A DNA stretch of 64,000 nucleotides from Lasioglossum baleicum (GCF_051020765.1 NC_134934.1:2728001-2792000), one strand, 5' to 3'. Positions 36,990 through 48,509 are shown, counted from the stretch's first letter. Numbers and translations are program-made. The notes: generated by a model not told the origin, from the letters alone.

Positions 36990-37193
36990 CCTCATCCGTC
37001 TCTTATTTCACGAACCGAATCTGTCCCTCGGTGTCAAATTGGCGCAATGGTAAAAGATCCATGAAATAACAAGGTAAACATTTACGTCTTAGGATTTTCA
37101 GTTATGTGTTTCGCATTAAATGAATAAAAGTCATGAAAAAGTCATGAAAACTGTGTGAAATTGACACGAGGGACGGATGAGGGTTCATTGAAC
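36990..37193. repeat. Inverted pair of TCTAGGTCGG/CTCATCCGTC repeat ends
   Basis: CCTCATCCGTC and TCCCTCGGTGTCAAATT (36994-37040) are mirrored by AAATTGACACGAGGGACGGATGAG (about 37157-37183; given here in parts: AAATTGACACG, AGGGACGGATGAG). Between them TTACGTCTTAGG and GTGTTTCGCATTAAA match the family copy at 47735-47990. So one full-length copy and the end of a second, opposed copy lie together. Confidence 0.5.
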
Positions 37194-37563
37194 ATCGACA
37201 AATTGTGGTTCGTAAAGTTCTACAAATTTTTTACTGATATTATGTTAATCTTCACCTTTTACAATTATTTTCAAGAAGTTTCTGTAGCTGGAAGGTTTCT
37301 TTGGAACACGCACCGCAGGTACCAAAGTATCAAATAATATGAGTGATGAGGCCCTGGGTGCTTTTCTCTCTGCCCGTGAGATCACCCTGTCCCCTTAACG
37401 GGCCAACACTTTTCCAACCTGCTCCGGTTAACCCAGAAGACCCTCCGCGGGTTCCGGGCACGGTGATTTTTTCTCTTTTACTCGTTTTTGATTGGCAGCG
37501 CGGTACGCGCGGGGCGGGAGGGCCTATAAAGGGCCGCCGAAAAATAAGACCGAGCAACCCCTT

Positions 37564-37990
37564 CCCAACAGTGTTCCTCTCTCCCTCCTCTCCCTCCCTC
37601 TGTCTCTTTTTCTCTTCGTCTGCGTTCAGTGGTCCATCGGTTCTCCCGTTTTCTTCCCTTTCTCTTTTATTTTCCCCCTCCTGGTCCTCCTTGGTCGGCC
37701 GTACCTCCTCCGCTTTGATTTCGGTAGGTAGGAGTCTTCGGAGCAACGGAGAGAGAAAAATAGAGAGGGTGAGGGAGAGGGAGAGGGCCCCCGAAACCGG
37801 GCAGTGTGTAATTTTGCGCCGGCTTAGGAAAACACGGCGGCCACCCGCGCGTTTCGCGAGCGGCGCAGATTTAAAAATAAAAGGCCGGCTGCCTCTTTCT
37901 CTCTCTCTCTCTTTCTCACGAGGGGAGGGCCAGGGAGAGCCGAAGAGGGCCACAGGGAGCAAAAGGGGGGCTGGCGAGGGGGCTCAGGGA
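37564..37990. repeat. Alternating pyrimidine and purine tracts
   Basis: CT-rich at 37575-37690, purine-rich at 37741-37790, CT-rich at 37890-37918, purine-rich at 37919-37980. Tracts of opposite sense next to each other give long inverted low-complexity arms and open frames on both strands. Confidence 0.7.
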
Positions 37991-38870
37991 AACAGGGCCA
38001 ACGCCGATCGCAGCGGCGCGGCCACCTTGTTCTCCATTCGGGCGTCTCTTTGTCTCTCCGAGGCGAGAAGAGAGCCACTTTGCATTCCCTGGGCGCACGC
38101 GTGTGCTCCTCGCAGTCCTCTCGCACAGAACCGAGCTCGAAAGCGGCGTTTTATCGGGTCCCGGCACAATGCTTCCGAGTATTTTTATCCGGGAATCGCG
38201 GCCGCCCCGTGCACGCTCCTTTCTCTTTCTCTCTCTCCCTCTATCTCGCTCTTCTGTTTGCGGACGTTTCCCGCCGATTTTTCGCGGTCTTTCCACTCCT
38301 CGCTGTCTACGTTCCCTGCCTCCGATACTCTCTACTGTTTTTACGTGACAAAGTCCGTTCGATTTTATCATCAATTGAACAGTGTTTCTTCAGTGCATCG
38401 TATTGGGTGAGTTTAAAAGCTTTTGCACGTTTTTTTCCGAAGAAAGCCCGACGAAGTTGGGAATTTAGAAGAAACCCCCTCGATATTTTCATAAATTACT
38501 AAATTAGCATTGAATAATTTTCACAGGATTTCACGGACTTCGCGTGAAACTAGGAATTATTCAAACCAATCGTAGAAGCCACCTGTTTGGAAAATTGTTG
38601 GATAAATAATAGGTAAATTATTAGGGTGTAATCCGTTGTTTTTTATGTTCTAGTTGGACAGGAACTTTTATAACCATGAATACAGAAAATATGATATGGG
38701 GGACCAAGTATCCTCTCCCTGGTAGTGCAAGGGTTAACCAGACTGTGACTCTGTTCACAGTGCCATGCACGGACTAAACGTCGAAAGGGTTAATCCGAGG
38801 CGAGCGTATTTTGACAGTGGAGCGCGAGCGTACACGCGTACGTGCTTCCGATAATGGTCTCCAGCTTCAG

Positions 38871-38873
<3 letters not shown>

Positions 38874-38928
<55 letters not shown>
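38874..38928 (+). repeat. (GA)n microsatellite, longest in the window
   Basis: About 55 bp of GA dinucleotides with one ACAG interruption. Confidence 0.95.
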
Positions 38929-38929
<1 letters not shown>

Positions 38930-40002
38930 GCCTCTCTCATGAACCCCTCGAGCGTAACCGTTTTCCTTCGGTGTGGTTCCTTGAGAGAGCAAGAGAGAAA
39001 GAGATAGAGAGAGAAAGGAGGCCCTGAGGTGGTTCACGGATATCCTCCCGCGCCTTCACGCCCTTATCCTCCTTATCCCCCGTGTTGAGTCGGCGCGGCG
39101 TATGAAAAACCTGCTATCGGGCTGCTGAATCTCTGCCGACCGGGCTACCGTCCAAAGTACCAGGCGCCGTCTTCCTTTCGACGGCCAAATAAATTCCCTA
39201 TTATTCTTCCTCGCCACCGGTTCTCGCGCTGTCGTGCAAAAATTCCACCCACCCCTCCTCGACTCTTACTCTCTTTCTCTGTTGGTTCGAGACGGATCCT
39301 CGAGAGCCCGAAGACACGAGTACACCGCGCGTTTCAGCGTCGTCATTCTGACTGGCGACTCTCGGGAAACCGGCTGATCGCAGCTAAAATATCTTGTGGC
39401 TCGACTTTTACTCTGTTTTCTCGCGCGTGGTCCCGAAACTGATCGATCCGATCACTTATTTCGACAACTGCAAAGTCCTTTTTCTTACGGTACAAATATA
39501 GCGGAGCGGTGAAGATCCGAGGATAGCGGCGAGATGAACATCGCGGCAAAATTATACCAATGTATTAATTATTAATTAATATTAATGAAAGTCTAACAAA
39601 TATTTTCTTTTTAACTGAAACAAAATTTGATTAGTTACTAATCAATATTTAAGCATTCAATTAAATGTAGCCATATGAAAAATATAAATTTTCATTTCTC
39701 CTTTACGACATTTTTTAAAAATCTCCGAATCCAAGAAGAGGATGATTCCGCGTTAACGCTACTTCTGGTGTTCTCTCCTATCTTCATAGGAGCATCTAGC
39801 TCGAAATCCGGTTTGCATGGAACGGCTTAATTTTGAGATCGAGGCCCTGCGCGACGGTAGACAAAATTTGGTCGCGCGGATCCCGTGCCTCCGTGGGTGT
39901 GTTTACCCTGTACCGTCACTTCGTGCTCGTCCCTTTTCTTTCTTGTTCCGTCTCTCTCTGTTCCGGGGCCAGGTAACCAGATACATCGTCGGCGGTTGCG
40001 GC

Positions 40003-40047
40003 TGTGGCTTCGGCTTCGGCTTCAGCGTTGGCGTCGGCGGCGGCACG
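40003..40047 (+). repeat. GGCTTC-type hexamer repeat
   Basis: GGCTGTGGCTTCGGCTTCGG continues with CTTCAGCGTTGGCGTCGGCG. The six-base period keeps a Gly/Phe/Ser-like frame open, which I do not take as coding. Confidence 0.75.
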
Positions 40048-41169
40048 CCGTTACTGCCCAAAAGAGACCCCCACGGCGCCGTTGGCGCGGTGGGTCCTTA
40101 TACGTGTTTCTCCTCCGCACACGATAGAGACCTCGTCCTTTCGCTCGCCTTATTTCCAATGGGACGACCGTCCTCCTCGAGTCGATCGATATTCTCTCGC
40201 TTGTCCCGGCGCGGCGCGGCGCCGAGGCCGCCGAAACTCGAGTGTAAGAATAAAGGAAATCAAAGTTCTACGGACCTCTACCATCCACACTCGCTGCTGT
40301 CTCCCTTCAACAATTACTCACTAAGGGGCTAGACTCGTTTCCAGGATTGCAAGGGTTCGGGATGCGCCTTCTCATTTCTCGATAATGTAACACAAAGATA
40401 AAGTTTTTCAGTAGTCAAAACCGATGTCTTAAAAATCGATTAATTGCGTGAAATTTCCAAATGGAGCACTTCATATCAATAATAAAGATATACGAGATAT
40501 GTCGTCCATTGCACTGTGCGACGAAATGATGGTGACAAGATAGCTCGTCCATTGTAGCGAAAGGGTTAAACGTTCCACGACCATTCCTACTCACTAACTG
40601 ATCTTAGGTCGACAGCCGTCAATGAGAAATAATATATCGCCTTTAGAATAGTTCGGGACGCATTACAGCGTCGTAATTGGCGATAGAATCGATTCGTGAA
40701 ATATCGCCGATTCGAGTATGGAAACGAGCCGTCCCAAGCCAATTTATAAATGGGACGTTATGCATTCCGGATTGTAACCGGTTAATTCCGGTGCAATTGG
40801 AACGCCGATACGATGCAGGAACTTGCCGGAATAAGATGCAAACCAGGTTGCATTACAAGGAGCTTCCTATTCTCCACCCCCGTTCCCCGCCCCGGTTACG
40901 TTACAGCCTGGCTAAGGTAATCAAGATTTCAGAACACCGAACCGCCTGTAACGTAGCGTGTTGCATCGCGATAATACAAAACGACTTCCCAGTTTCGGGT
41001 GGTGGAGAGCATCGTTGCTCTGTGTGTTCCAACGAATCGAGCCTCCTCTTACTAGATGATACGAGACAGCGTTGTAACGTAACTCGGTTTCCAAATGCGA
41101 TCCGATGGAGCCTTTATGCTGCGCACAAGTTTTCCGAACGTGTAAACGTCTATCGAAAATTTTGCTTCG

Positions 41170-41740
41170 ATCTGGAGTATTAGGTGCTGGGACCTCTGAG
41201 ACTCATCGAGTGACTTCTGGAGGAACTTTGGGATCTGATAGTTCTCTTTAGGTAACCCTCGAAGGTATACGATTTTAGAGGTCTTTAAGGACCTCCAAGA
41301 TTGCTGAGACGTCTAGACAGACATTTGCAAGGCGACCAGGATCCCAGAGGTTCCCCAACTGATCTTTGAAGGATCATCAAGATCTCGGAGACTTCTAAGA
41401 AGACTTCTGAGGTTCTATCTGATCTGAGAGGTCATATACACAATCTTTGAAGGGTAACCAGTACCTCAGTTGTCTCTAAGAAAGACCTTTAAAAGACTTA
41501 CAGAATCTCAGAAGTTTTACGAATCATTTGAGTCATCGGAAGCTTCTAAAAAGACCTTTGAAGGTCCATCAGGTGTTTGTATTTCCCTCCAATAGCTTTC
41601 GAAAGGTTACTAGAACCTCAAAGATCCTTTAGATGACCTTTGAAGGGTCATCAACGCTCTAGGAGCCTTAGGAGGTTCACCAGGACTTCAAAGGTCCTCC
41701 GGATGACCCTCGGAGAATTTCTACGATCTCAAAGGACTTT
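41170..41740 (+). repeat. Decayed minisatellite, unit about 40 bp
   Basis: Units around GACCTTTGAAGGGTCATCA followed by GATCTCAGAGGT and TTCTAAGAA recur across about 570 bp: for example at 41368 (ATCTTTGAAGGATCATCA), 41442, 41488, 41557 and 41632 (GATGACCTTTGAAGGGTCAT). Spacing is about 40 bp or multiples of it. Units differ by many substitutions and small indels, so the array is old. No frame stays open through it. Confidence 0.8.
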
Positions 41741-41742
41741 GA

Positions 41743-43690
41743 ATGGCCGTTTAAAAAGCAAAGAGTAACTAAGCGATCTCCACCAATTCAGATCTTTCAG
41801 AGAAAAGACTATTTATCGTAAATTCTCTAAATCAACTGCAAGAAACTTCTAATCACAGTTGTGTATGTTACCGAATCAGTTTTGCCATTTCCTTAAAATC
41901 CACAGTCTAACGATCGCATCCTACAACTTTGTGTGAAATCTTCATGGCGAATCCGCACGGTGAATCGTAAGGACGATCGTCCCTGGCAACTTTGCGACCA
42001 ACAATAATTCGTTGTCGCGAAACTAGAGACTTCTGGTGGTCCTTTTACAGCCGTGGCATCGTTCGCCGTCCCATTCGGCGGTTCCGAAACGTTTAACAGA
42101 CACTCGGGGTCCATCGAAGTTCGCGAGAGCGGCGTAATAATCCGGAGTTATGTGAACTTAAAGCCCGCTAATTCCATCGTCGCGGCAGTAGAGTGATGCT
42201 CTCTCGGTCGGCCGGAGTTGGTCGACAGGAAAAGAGCATCCTTTCTACGGGTCTCTGGACACGAAGAAGGAAACGGACCAGTCTCTCTTTCTCTGGCCAG
42301 AAGGCGGAGGACGAGGACGGGAAGGGAGAGGACGCGAGTGGCCATAAACCAGTTTGTACTATATAAGAGGCAAATTCGTAAAAGCGTAATCTTACGGTGG
42401 CCCGGGGGCCGTCTCGAGTTGGGGTCACGTTATGATAACATCTTTATCCTTTCTCGTATAAATTTTACGGGGCACGGCGCTTTAACCGAAATACAGCCGT
42501 AACCCGGACCGCACGAATTATAAGGATCGTTTCGCGGATTAAAGGGACCTCGACCGCGGCGATAAAATTGTGTTGTTCCTTTCTTTCTCTCCTTCCGACA
42601 GCCACGGGGGGGGGGACCAGCGGAGGTGGCCCTCGGACAGAGATATCAAAGGAAACGGCACGAGAAATCCGCCGCTTCTTCCTCCACGCCGTCTTAATAA
42701 GACAGAAACAAATGACTTTTTCACCGATCTCCGATGTCGCTTAGAAACGACGCACGCACCCTTTGTGGTAATTCACTTATCCATGTACAGCTGACAATGT
42801 CCGATGCAAAATTTCACTCTTCAATTTCTTCCTCTCCCGCAGAATTTCATAATTTATCCGAATTCCACAAAAAATATTAGATATTCTGTTTAAAAAACTG
42901 AAGGTGACCATCATATCTCGATAAAAAAGCGAAGTGATAAAAAACTGATTAGAGCACTGTATGTCTACCAGGAAACCGTGCAACTTTTGTTCGAAACATT
43001 TTTTCGTACAACGAATAACTTACTCACCCTGGATATTAGAATAAGGACTTTAATACGCGTTCCAGAATTTTTCGACTTCTTTCAAACCTTGAACGGTTAA
43101 AAAATTAGTCGTGAACATAAACGATCAGTGTGCCAACGTCGTTGATGAAAATCATATTTTTCAGACTCCGAGAAAGGAGCCGGATATTTTCAGACTTTGA
43201 TATATGGATGTAGTTCTCCGGGGAAATGTTTTTAGTATTTTCAATAATCATCTGGGAACTGTCGAAAAGTATATAGGTCACATGCTCGAGTGATATTTTG
43301 TTTCAATATTCCAAGGATATACATATTATAATGAATGCACGACGGATTTTATACATTTATAATTTGGCTACGTAATATGGTAAAAATAAAGTAAATGAAT
43401 TTTTGAAATAACACTGATACATACTGCCGTACTTGCAGTCCGTCTCTACCATGTCTGTCTATTGAAATGAATAAATTGAAAAACTAAACCAGTGCGATGG
43501 TATCTGAGGGATGCACTCGTCAATGCGTTATTTTCAACAAGGTTGGCATCTGATTTCTCGTTGCTTTTGGAAAATTGGATGGTAGTGTCATTCAGCAAAC
43601 TTTCCGTTTTATTAAACATATCATTTAATATAATAAATAAATCATAATAATATAAAAATATAATAAAATAATAAATTAACGAATAAAATT
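41743..43690. other. Non-coding stretch, no gene seen
   Basis: CpG-rich to about 42.75 kb, AT-rich after. A pyrimidine run ending CCTTCCGACAG at 42599 resembles an acceptor and is followed by a poly-G run, but no strong donor follows. The AT-rich end (43615-43690) is ATAATA-type low-complexity sequence. Confidence 0.35.
41890..41908. mobile_element. Solo end of the GACTGCGG MITE family
   Basis: TTCCTTAAAATCCACAGTC followed by TA. No partner end was found. Confidence 0.4.
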
Positions 43691-43691
43691 A

Positions 43692-44274
43692 AGTGACAAA
43701 AAGGTATAGTAATTTCGTTTTTCGTGTAGAAATGGCATTGCTTCCATTTGTTATTACAAGACTACGGATGTTGATGCAATTTTTTATTTTTATAGGAAAT
43801 TTTAAGAAAGCGGAAACAAATAAAATTTTATTTTCAGCGGTAGTAGCCTTTATAGATCTGAAATAAATAAAAATCGTATCAAATTCTGTGGAATTTTATA
43901 TCCTATAATTTTTTTTAAATTTTCAGAAGCCATAAATGCATAAAAATCCGCAGTCTAGTTTGTTTATTACTTAATCTTATTTTAAATCGCAAAATCCTGG
44001 TATATCTTGACAGCTGACATGTCAGACCTCACTTCCTGTCTTATAGTGTTTCCTAACCATGCGGTGCAAATTTCATTTCGAATAAAGTCGCAAAACGTCA
44101 TATCATTCAATTTTTTGCTAATAAAAAATTGAAATTTCACGAACATGGAATCTTTATGTTGCCTGAAATATCGCAACAGATCATAGAACAAAATGTCATA
44201 AAACCTATTCTAAATTGTAAAAAATTGGCTTTCATTTTTCCTTGACAAACGAAATGACTTTCCGAACGACCTAA
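43692..44274 (-). mobile_element. Mariner-like composite element carrying a nested MITE
   Basis: On the minus strand the element starts TTAGGTCGTTCGGAAAGTCA at 44274, next to TA (44275-44276). At the other end, AGTAATTTCGTTTTTCGTGT at 43709-43728 is the inner part of the same terminal repeat, as seen intact at 6084-6147, while the outermost bases are decayed. Inside lies a complete GACTGCGG MITE. The remaining 300 bp has a 69-codon minus-strand frame without any similarity I recognise to a transposase, so it is a deletion derivative. Confidence 0.65.
43760..43955. mobile_element. GACTGCGG-family MITE, complete copy nested in a mariner-like element
   Basis: 196 bp. The left end is GACTACGGATGTTGATGCA. 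The right end is TGCATAAAAATCCGCAGTC followed by TA (43956-43957). The interior AGAAAGCGGAAACAAATAAA relates it to the 27138 copy. Its left flank is the 60-bp mariner-like segment also found next to this MITE at 6084 and 57054. Confidence 0.75.
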
Positions 44275-44279
44275 TACAA

Positions 44280-45600
44280 TCTGAAGATTGTATCCATCCA
44301 GCCACGTTTCCTACAATTAAAATGACCATGACAATCTCCCGATGCCTCTCAACGAAAGCTCGTTAATATCCTCAGTTCCCCATACTAAAGGGCACTGCTT
44401 TGTGACTGGCTGACGCCGTTGACATCTGCTCAAAGAAGACTGGCATTCACCCTCGCTCCGCCTTGTCCGTTCGGGTGCTCTCAAAGCGTGGATCGATCGT
44501 CCGATCTCGCGGCCGCGTAACTCTAATTAATGAAATAAAATCGGCCTCAGAGTAAAGGCTCCCGTTCGTTGCAGAAATATTGGTGGACCGTTGGGTGAAA
44601 CTGTTCGCGGAAACAGGATACTTTGTGCCGGGGCGGCCCCCCGGTGTATGATATTAAATCCGCTCCGAAACTATCGGGGACCGGGTTTCGGCGTATTCCG
44701 GACACGCGCGGAATTTCAAGTTGCGCGTCCACCGGGGTGACCCTTGCAACCCCCGCAACGAAAGGGTTGGCCGAGGTAAAGATATTCCAATAACGCGTGC
44801 GGCAGCGCTTGGGGTTTAAAGGACAAGGCGCGTGCCTCGCTCAATTTTCTTACCCCGCGATCCGGTTAAAGACGCTCCACAGGAAAAATCCCTTTGCCTC
44901 GACGCTCTGTAGGAGCCTGGCCATCGGGGTGGGGGGAAACAATGTCACCAGGCGAAACTCGATTACCATCCGCGACCCCATTGTTCCCTCGACCTCGTAC
45001 TCGCGAGCAAAAGTTAGCCCTCGACTCCCGTAAGGCTCGAGATGCTCGTGAACCCTCGCTTATTCATTCTCTTTCGCAACTTTCGAAACTTCCATTTTTA
45101 GAGGGCTCTCCTTTAGAACGGTGGGGCCTGCTGTTGATCGAGACTTCGGGGTAAGAGCTGAACCCGTTGGTTCGTCATATCTATGTATTTCACTGCCCCG
45201 GTGATTAGAACTTCTTTGTTGTTCGTATCTTCATCTCTTCTCTTCTTCCAGCACGATTTTCTCCTGAATAAGTGGTGAACTATATTTCTGCCTTTTGGAA
45301 TAATTGAATAGATGACTATTCAAGAAACGAAATTCATGAAATTGGCAGGAAGACGTCGGAATAATTGGTTGCTCGATGTGGCAATTAGAGAATCGACTAG
45401 TGTAGTAAATCGAATTCTCCTTTTACAAGGTGGAAGAAGGACGTGTGTTACGCTAGCCGATTCTCTCAGAGCTACAGCGAGCAGTGAATTGTTCTCAAGT
45501 CAAATGGCAAAGTTGAGATACAGTTCTACCACTTTGAGCCAACCAATATTCGTTTCTTCCACCAACTACTTTAATACTATTCTTTATACTTTTATATACT
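44280..45600. other. Non-coding stretch, no gene seen
   Basis: CpG-rich to 45.15 kb, then AT-rich. A strong acceptor-like tract ends CTTCTCTTCTTCCAG at 45250, but all three frames stop within about 27 bases and no donor suits, so I do not call an exon. Confidence 0.35.
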
Positions 45601-45604
45601 TTAT

Positions 45605-45796
45605 TATATATACTAGTATATATACAGTAGTGGACAAAAGTTTAAAAATCCCCTAAAAAAGACGATAACTATTTTAATATTAATATTGTACTATATGATT
45701 TGAACTTTTTTGGGAAACTGGAGCAATTAGTTTACTACAGGATGTGAAAGAAATTTTTTCAAAAATTGCAATTGATCGGAATTGTTGAAAAAATAC
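45605..45796 (+). mobile_element. Tc1-like terminus beside a TA palindrome
   Basis: CAGTAGTGGACAAAAGTTT starts at 45625 directly after TATA. Its form (CAGT, ACAAAAGT) is that of Tc1-type inverted repeats, which insert at TA. The 20 bp before it (45605-45624) are a perfect palindrome centred on CTAG. The partner terminus was not found within 500 bp, so this is a fragment or the rest lies displaced. Confidence 0.5.
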
Positions 45797-45798
45797 TA

Positions 45799-46107
45799 AA
45801 AGTTGCATTTTCGACTTTTTTTATGTGGGACTATATTGAAAATTTAAAAAATACGTTCTGTCGGTCTGTATCAATTAAACATATTCTGAAAATTTCGTCA
45901 AAATCGGTCGATGTTGCAATGAGCTACAAACTTTTAAAGATGGTACAAATCGTAGATTTTCACGATTCTCGGCCTCTAACTGCAATAAATCTAAGGATTT
46001 TTACATCTTTTGAAATTTTTACAGTGCATATAATTGACACAGATCGACAAAACGTATTTTTTAAATTTTCAATATAGGCACACATAAAAAAGTTGAAAAT
46101 GCAACTG
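45799..46107. mobile_element. 309-bp MITE with long inverted repeats
   Basis: Arms of about 79 bp: left AGTTGCATTTTCGACTTTTT, ATGTGGGACTATATTGAAAA; right, in reverse complement, AGTTGCATTTTCAACTTTTT, ATGTGTGCCTATATTGAAAA. TA lies on both sides (45797-45798 and 46108-46109). The TA duplication points to the Tc1/mariner superfamily. There is a frame of about 100 codons through the interior with no recognisable domain. Because it crosses both arms I take it as chance. Confidence 0.8.
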
Positions 46108-46109
46108 TA

Positions 46110-48073
46110 AAGCCTAACATTGTGATCGAACGTTGCCGAAAATGTTTGGTATCGACAGAATGATTAAAGGGTTAATTAGCCTTCGGTAAATGACGCGTTA
46201 GAGAATGAGGATGCTTTTAGCAGGGTTTACACTAGGAATTCTTGATCGGCGGGTACGAACGCAGGTCCCGAGGATCTCGTATCCGTGATACGGACTACCG
46301 TCGAGCGAAACGCGCTGGAACCCGAGCTTGTACCCGCCGGGACCCGCCGCCGGTACCCTCGTCGGCGACCGCGTGGGCAAATAACAACACATTTCGAGGG
46401 TCTGTCGGTCTGCGAACGGCGTCGACGTGGGCGAGCCTGCCGACTGCATTCTTTCGACATTGTTGCGCATTCGTCGGGCATTGGCCGCGACGCGATTCCC
46501 TCGGGAATCGGCTGGAAACAATTCCGCGAGTCGGATTGCAGTTTCAAAGACAAAGGCGCGGCGGCCGTGGAACTAAACACCCGCGAAACAAACGGTAGTA
46601 TTGTCGGTGGCGGTAGCTGTTCCCTCTCTTTTTCTCTCTTACCTAACCGCTCTCCCTTCTCCTTCGTTTTCGCCGCACGCGATCCTTTTCAAAAGGATTC
46701 CGGAGAATGTCCGTACGAAAAATCGGACTCTCTTTCTCCCCACTCCTTGCCCGGGCAATTAATTCCGCTTAACTCGATACCAGAGGATCCCGGACTGCGG
46801 GAGCCCACTTATCGAAATCGCGCGCTCGATGGCGCCCCCCGTATATCGATTCTACACGCTCGCCCGAGAACTAAACCGCTTCCCCTCCTTTCCATATATC
46901 CAGCTTAAATTTAAAAATTCACAAGATCCTACGTCGTATTTTCGCATTAGACTCGCTTAAGAGAGCCGGTTCCGGATCGCTCGGGAAATAACGCAATTTT
47001 CGGGGATTTTTTGTTGAGCGATGGCTCCGCCATACTTCCCGATTTCTTCAACCTGTCGCTGCCTCATATACTTCTAAATACGAATGGAATTTTTCCTTCA
47101 TTGTGTATCAACTTTTCTGAGCATATCGTGTTCCCCCGTAGAAGGTAGTCGTGGAAAGATTTCAAGAAAACCAGAAATTGGGGGGAGCGATCGGCAAGAG
47201 AACCGGTTAATAGAGAAAACACTGGTACGAGGATCGCCGATGAAAAATTAAATTGAAGTGGCTGCCGAGTTCTCTGAGCGGCAACCCTGTCCTCCGTCGT
47301 TGTCGTGAATCATTCATTTCATTTTGTATGAACAAGTCGGAACCCCGGCCGAACCAAGAGGGAAGTTGCAGTCGGAATCTATTCCGAGATTCGTATTCTT
47401 CGTTGGAGATATTATCGAACGAGGTCCACCGTTCAATCTATCGGACGCGGTTCGAGAGATCGAGTTTCCTTTTCATCAGGGTCGCATCTCGTTTCCCTAT
47501 TAATGCCTTAACCCTGCTATAGCGGACCCGTTGTGAACGCGGACTTGGTTTCCGGTCCATAATGTAACTCAAATGAAACGCACAATCTCGTCTACGGCAT
47601 TGTTCCCCATGAAAATTGTTGAATAAATTAGATTCAGTAGGGATCCATTTTTCTCATAAATGCATAACATCCTCGAAATCTGATCAGAAAGTTTTAGAAA
47701 TATAATAAAATCCGGCAAGTTCGCACGCCGTTGTATTTAACCCTCATCAGTCCTTCGAGGCAATTTGAAGTTGAACAGTTTGAACACAGTATTCACGAAA
47801 TAAGTTATAAGTACTATTCTATTATTTCTAGGTAAATTTGCCTGCGAATTTAAACGTGATTTTAATGCGAAACACCTAATTACCGAAAAACCTAACAAAC
47901 ATTCCCACCGACCTAGAATATTTCTCTTTTGTATGTTCTTTTTCACGAGATACATACGAAACTGGTGCAATTTACTCGTAGTATACTGAAATGCTTAGTC
48001 ATTTATTGAATACAAACAAAATTAATAACGTAAAAAATATTTTGAATAATTACATTCCAATTTTTATTGTCGC
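46110..48073. other. Non-coding stretch, no gene seen
   Basis: CpG-rich from 46.2 to 46.9 kb with overlapping open frames on both strands, AT-richer afterwards. The minus-strand repeat copy at 47735-47990 is listed separately. No gene was recognised. Confidence 0.35.
47735..47990 (-). repeat. TCTAGGTCGG repeat-family copy, longest
   Basis: In reverse complement it contains AAATATTCTAGGTCGGTGGG, TGTTTGTTAGGTTTTTCGG, GTGTTTCGCATTAAAATCAC and, at its end, GACTGATGAGGGTTAAA. These blocks match, in the same order, 37070-37190 (and parts of 8176, 23285 and 53455). About 255 bp long with no frame. Possibly the 3' part of a retroelement or a SINE; unproven. Confidence 0.5.
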
Positions 48074-48078
48074 CTTAG

Positions 48079-48503
48079 GCCGCTATTAGACTAGGCCACT
48101 GGTGGCGCAACTTGGTGGCGCCACCGAATTGAAGAGCTTTTATGAATCGGTAACTGGTCGTACCACCAAGCGTTCCGATAAACATTTTACGATAAATGTG
48201 GTTTGTCGTCAATTTGAACGTCAATGTCGTCAATTGTTCATGTTTTCGTGATTCTGGTGGCGCAACTTTGGTGGCTTTGTCTAATAGGCTACATTCAAAT
48301 CAATGCCCCGGCTGGTGGCGGCACCACCAAATGTTGCCCGGCCGGTTGCCGATGCCATCCACCAAATCGGCAACAATTTTTGGTGGCTCCACCAGTTGTC
48401 GTAGTCTAATATGTAGGTTACATTTGTTTCAATGCCCCACGACGTGCTGAGCCACTGGTGGTGCAACCAAGTTGCAAGTCTAATAGCCTAGTCTGATAGC
48501 GGT
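48079..48503. mobile_element. Unclassified 425-bp DNA element with TGGTGGCGC motifs
   Basis: Ends GCCGCTATTAGACTAGG and, in reverse complement, ACCGCTATCAGACTAGG are inverted repeats flanked by CTTAG on both sides (48074-48078 and 48504-48508). The interior repeats TGGTGGCGC/GGCACCACC-type motifs in both orientations, at about 48096, 48115, 48257, 48313, 48379 and 48457. This gives many short hairpins. There is no transposase. The 5-bp flank fits no common superfamily in a simple way, so I leave it unclassified. Confidence 0.75.
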
Positions 48504-48509
48504 CTTAGA

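Larger units (their letters stand above)
35180..41165. other. Non-coding stretch rich in simple repeats
   Basis: Contains (GA)n at 36384-36402, TTTA repeats at 36904-36975, mixed pyrimidine and purine tracts at 37564-37990, (GA)n at 38874-38928 and a GGCTTC hexamer run at 40003-40047. A frame of about 355 codons (37343-38410) crosses the CT and GA tracts with two opposite-strand frames also open. I read it as chance. No named gene. Confidence 0.4.

Noticed and set aside
37039..37050. tRNA A-box-like TTGGCGCAATGG
   Set aside because: No B box or cloverleaf follows. It lies inside an interspersed repeat.
37524..37535. TATA-box-like CTATAAAGGG
   Set aside because: Also seen near 27857 and 42352. 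Without transcript evidence such strings are too common to call promoters.
37343..38410. Plus-strand frame of about 355 codons
   Set aside because: It runs through CT and GA tracts with opposite-strand frames also open. The peptide is Ser/Leu/Arg low-complexity and resembles no family.
43982..44191. Minus-strand 69-codon frame
   Set aside because: It lies within the mariner-like composite element and shows no transposase motif, so it is not a host gene.
48196..48450. Open frames through the 48-kb element
   Set aside because: They translate the TGGTGGCGC motifs of a mobile element.
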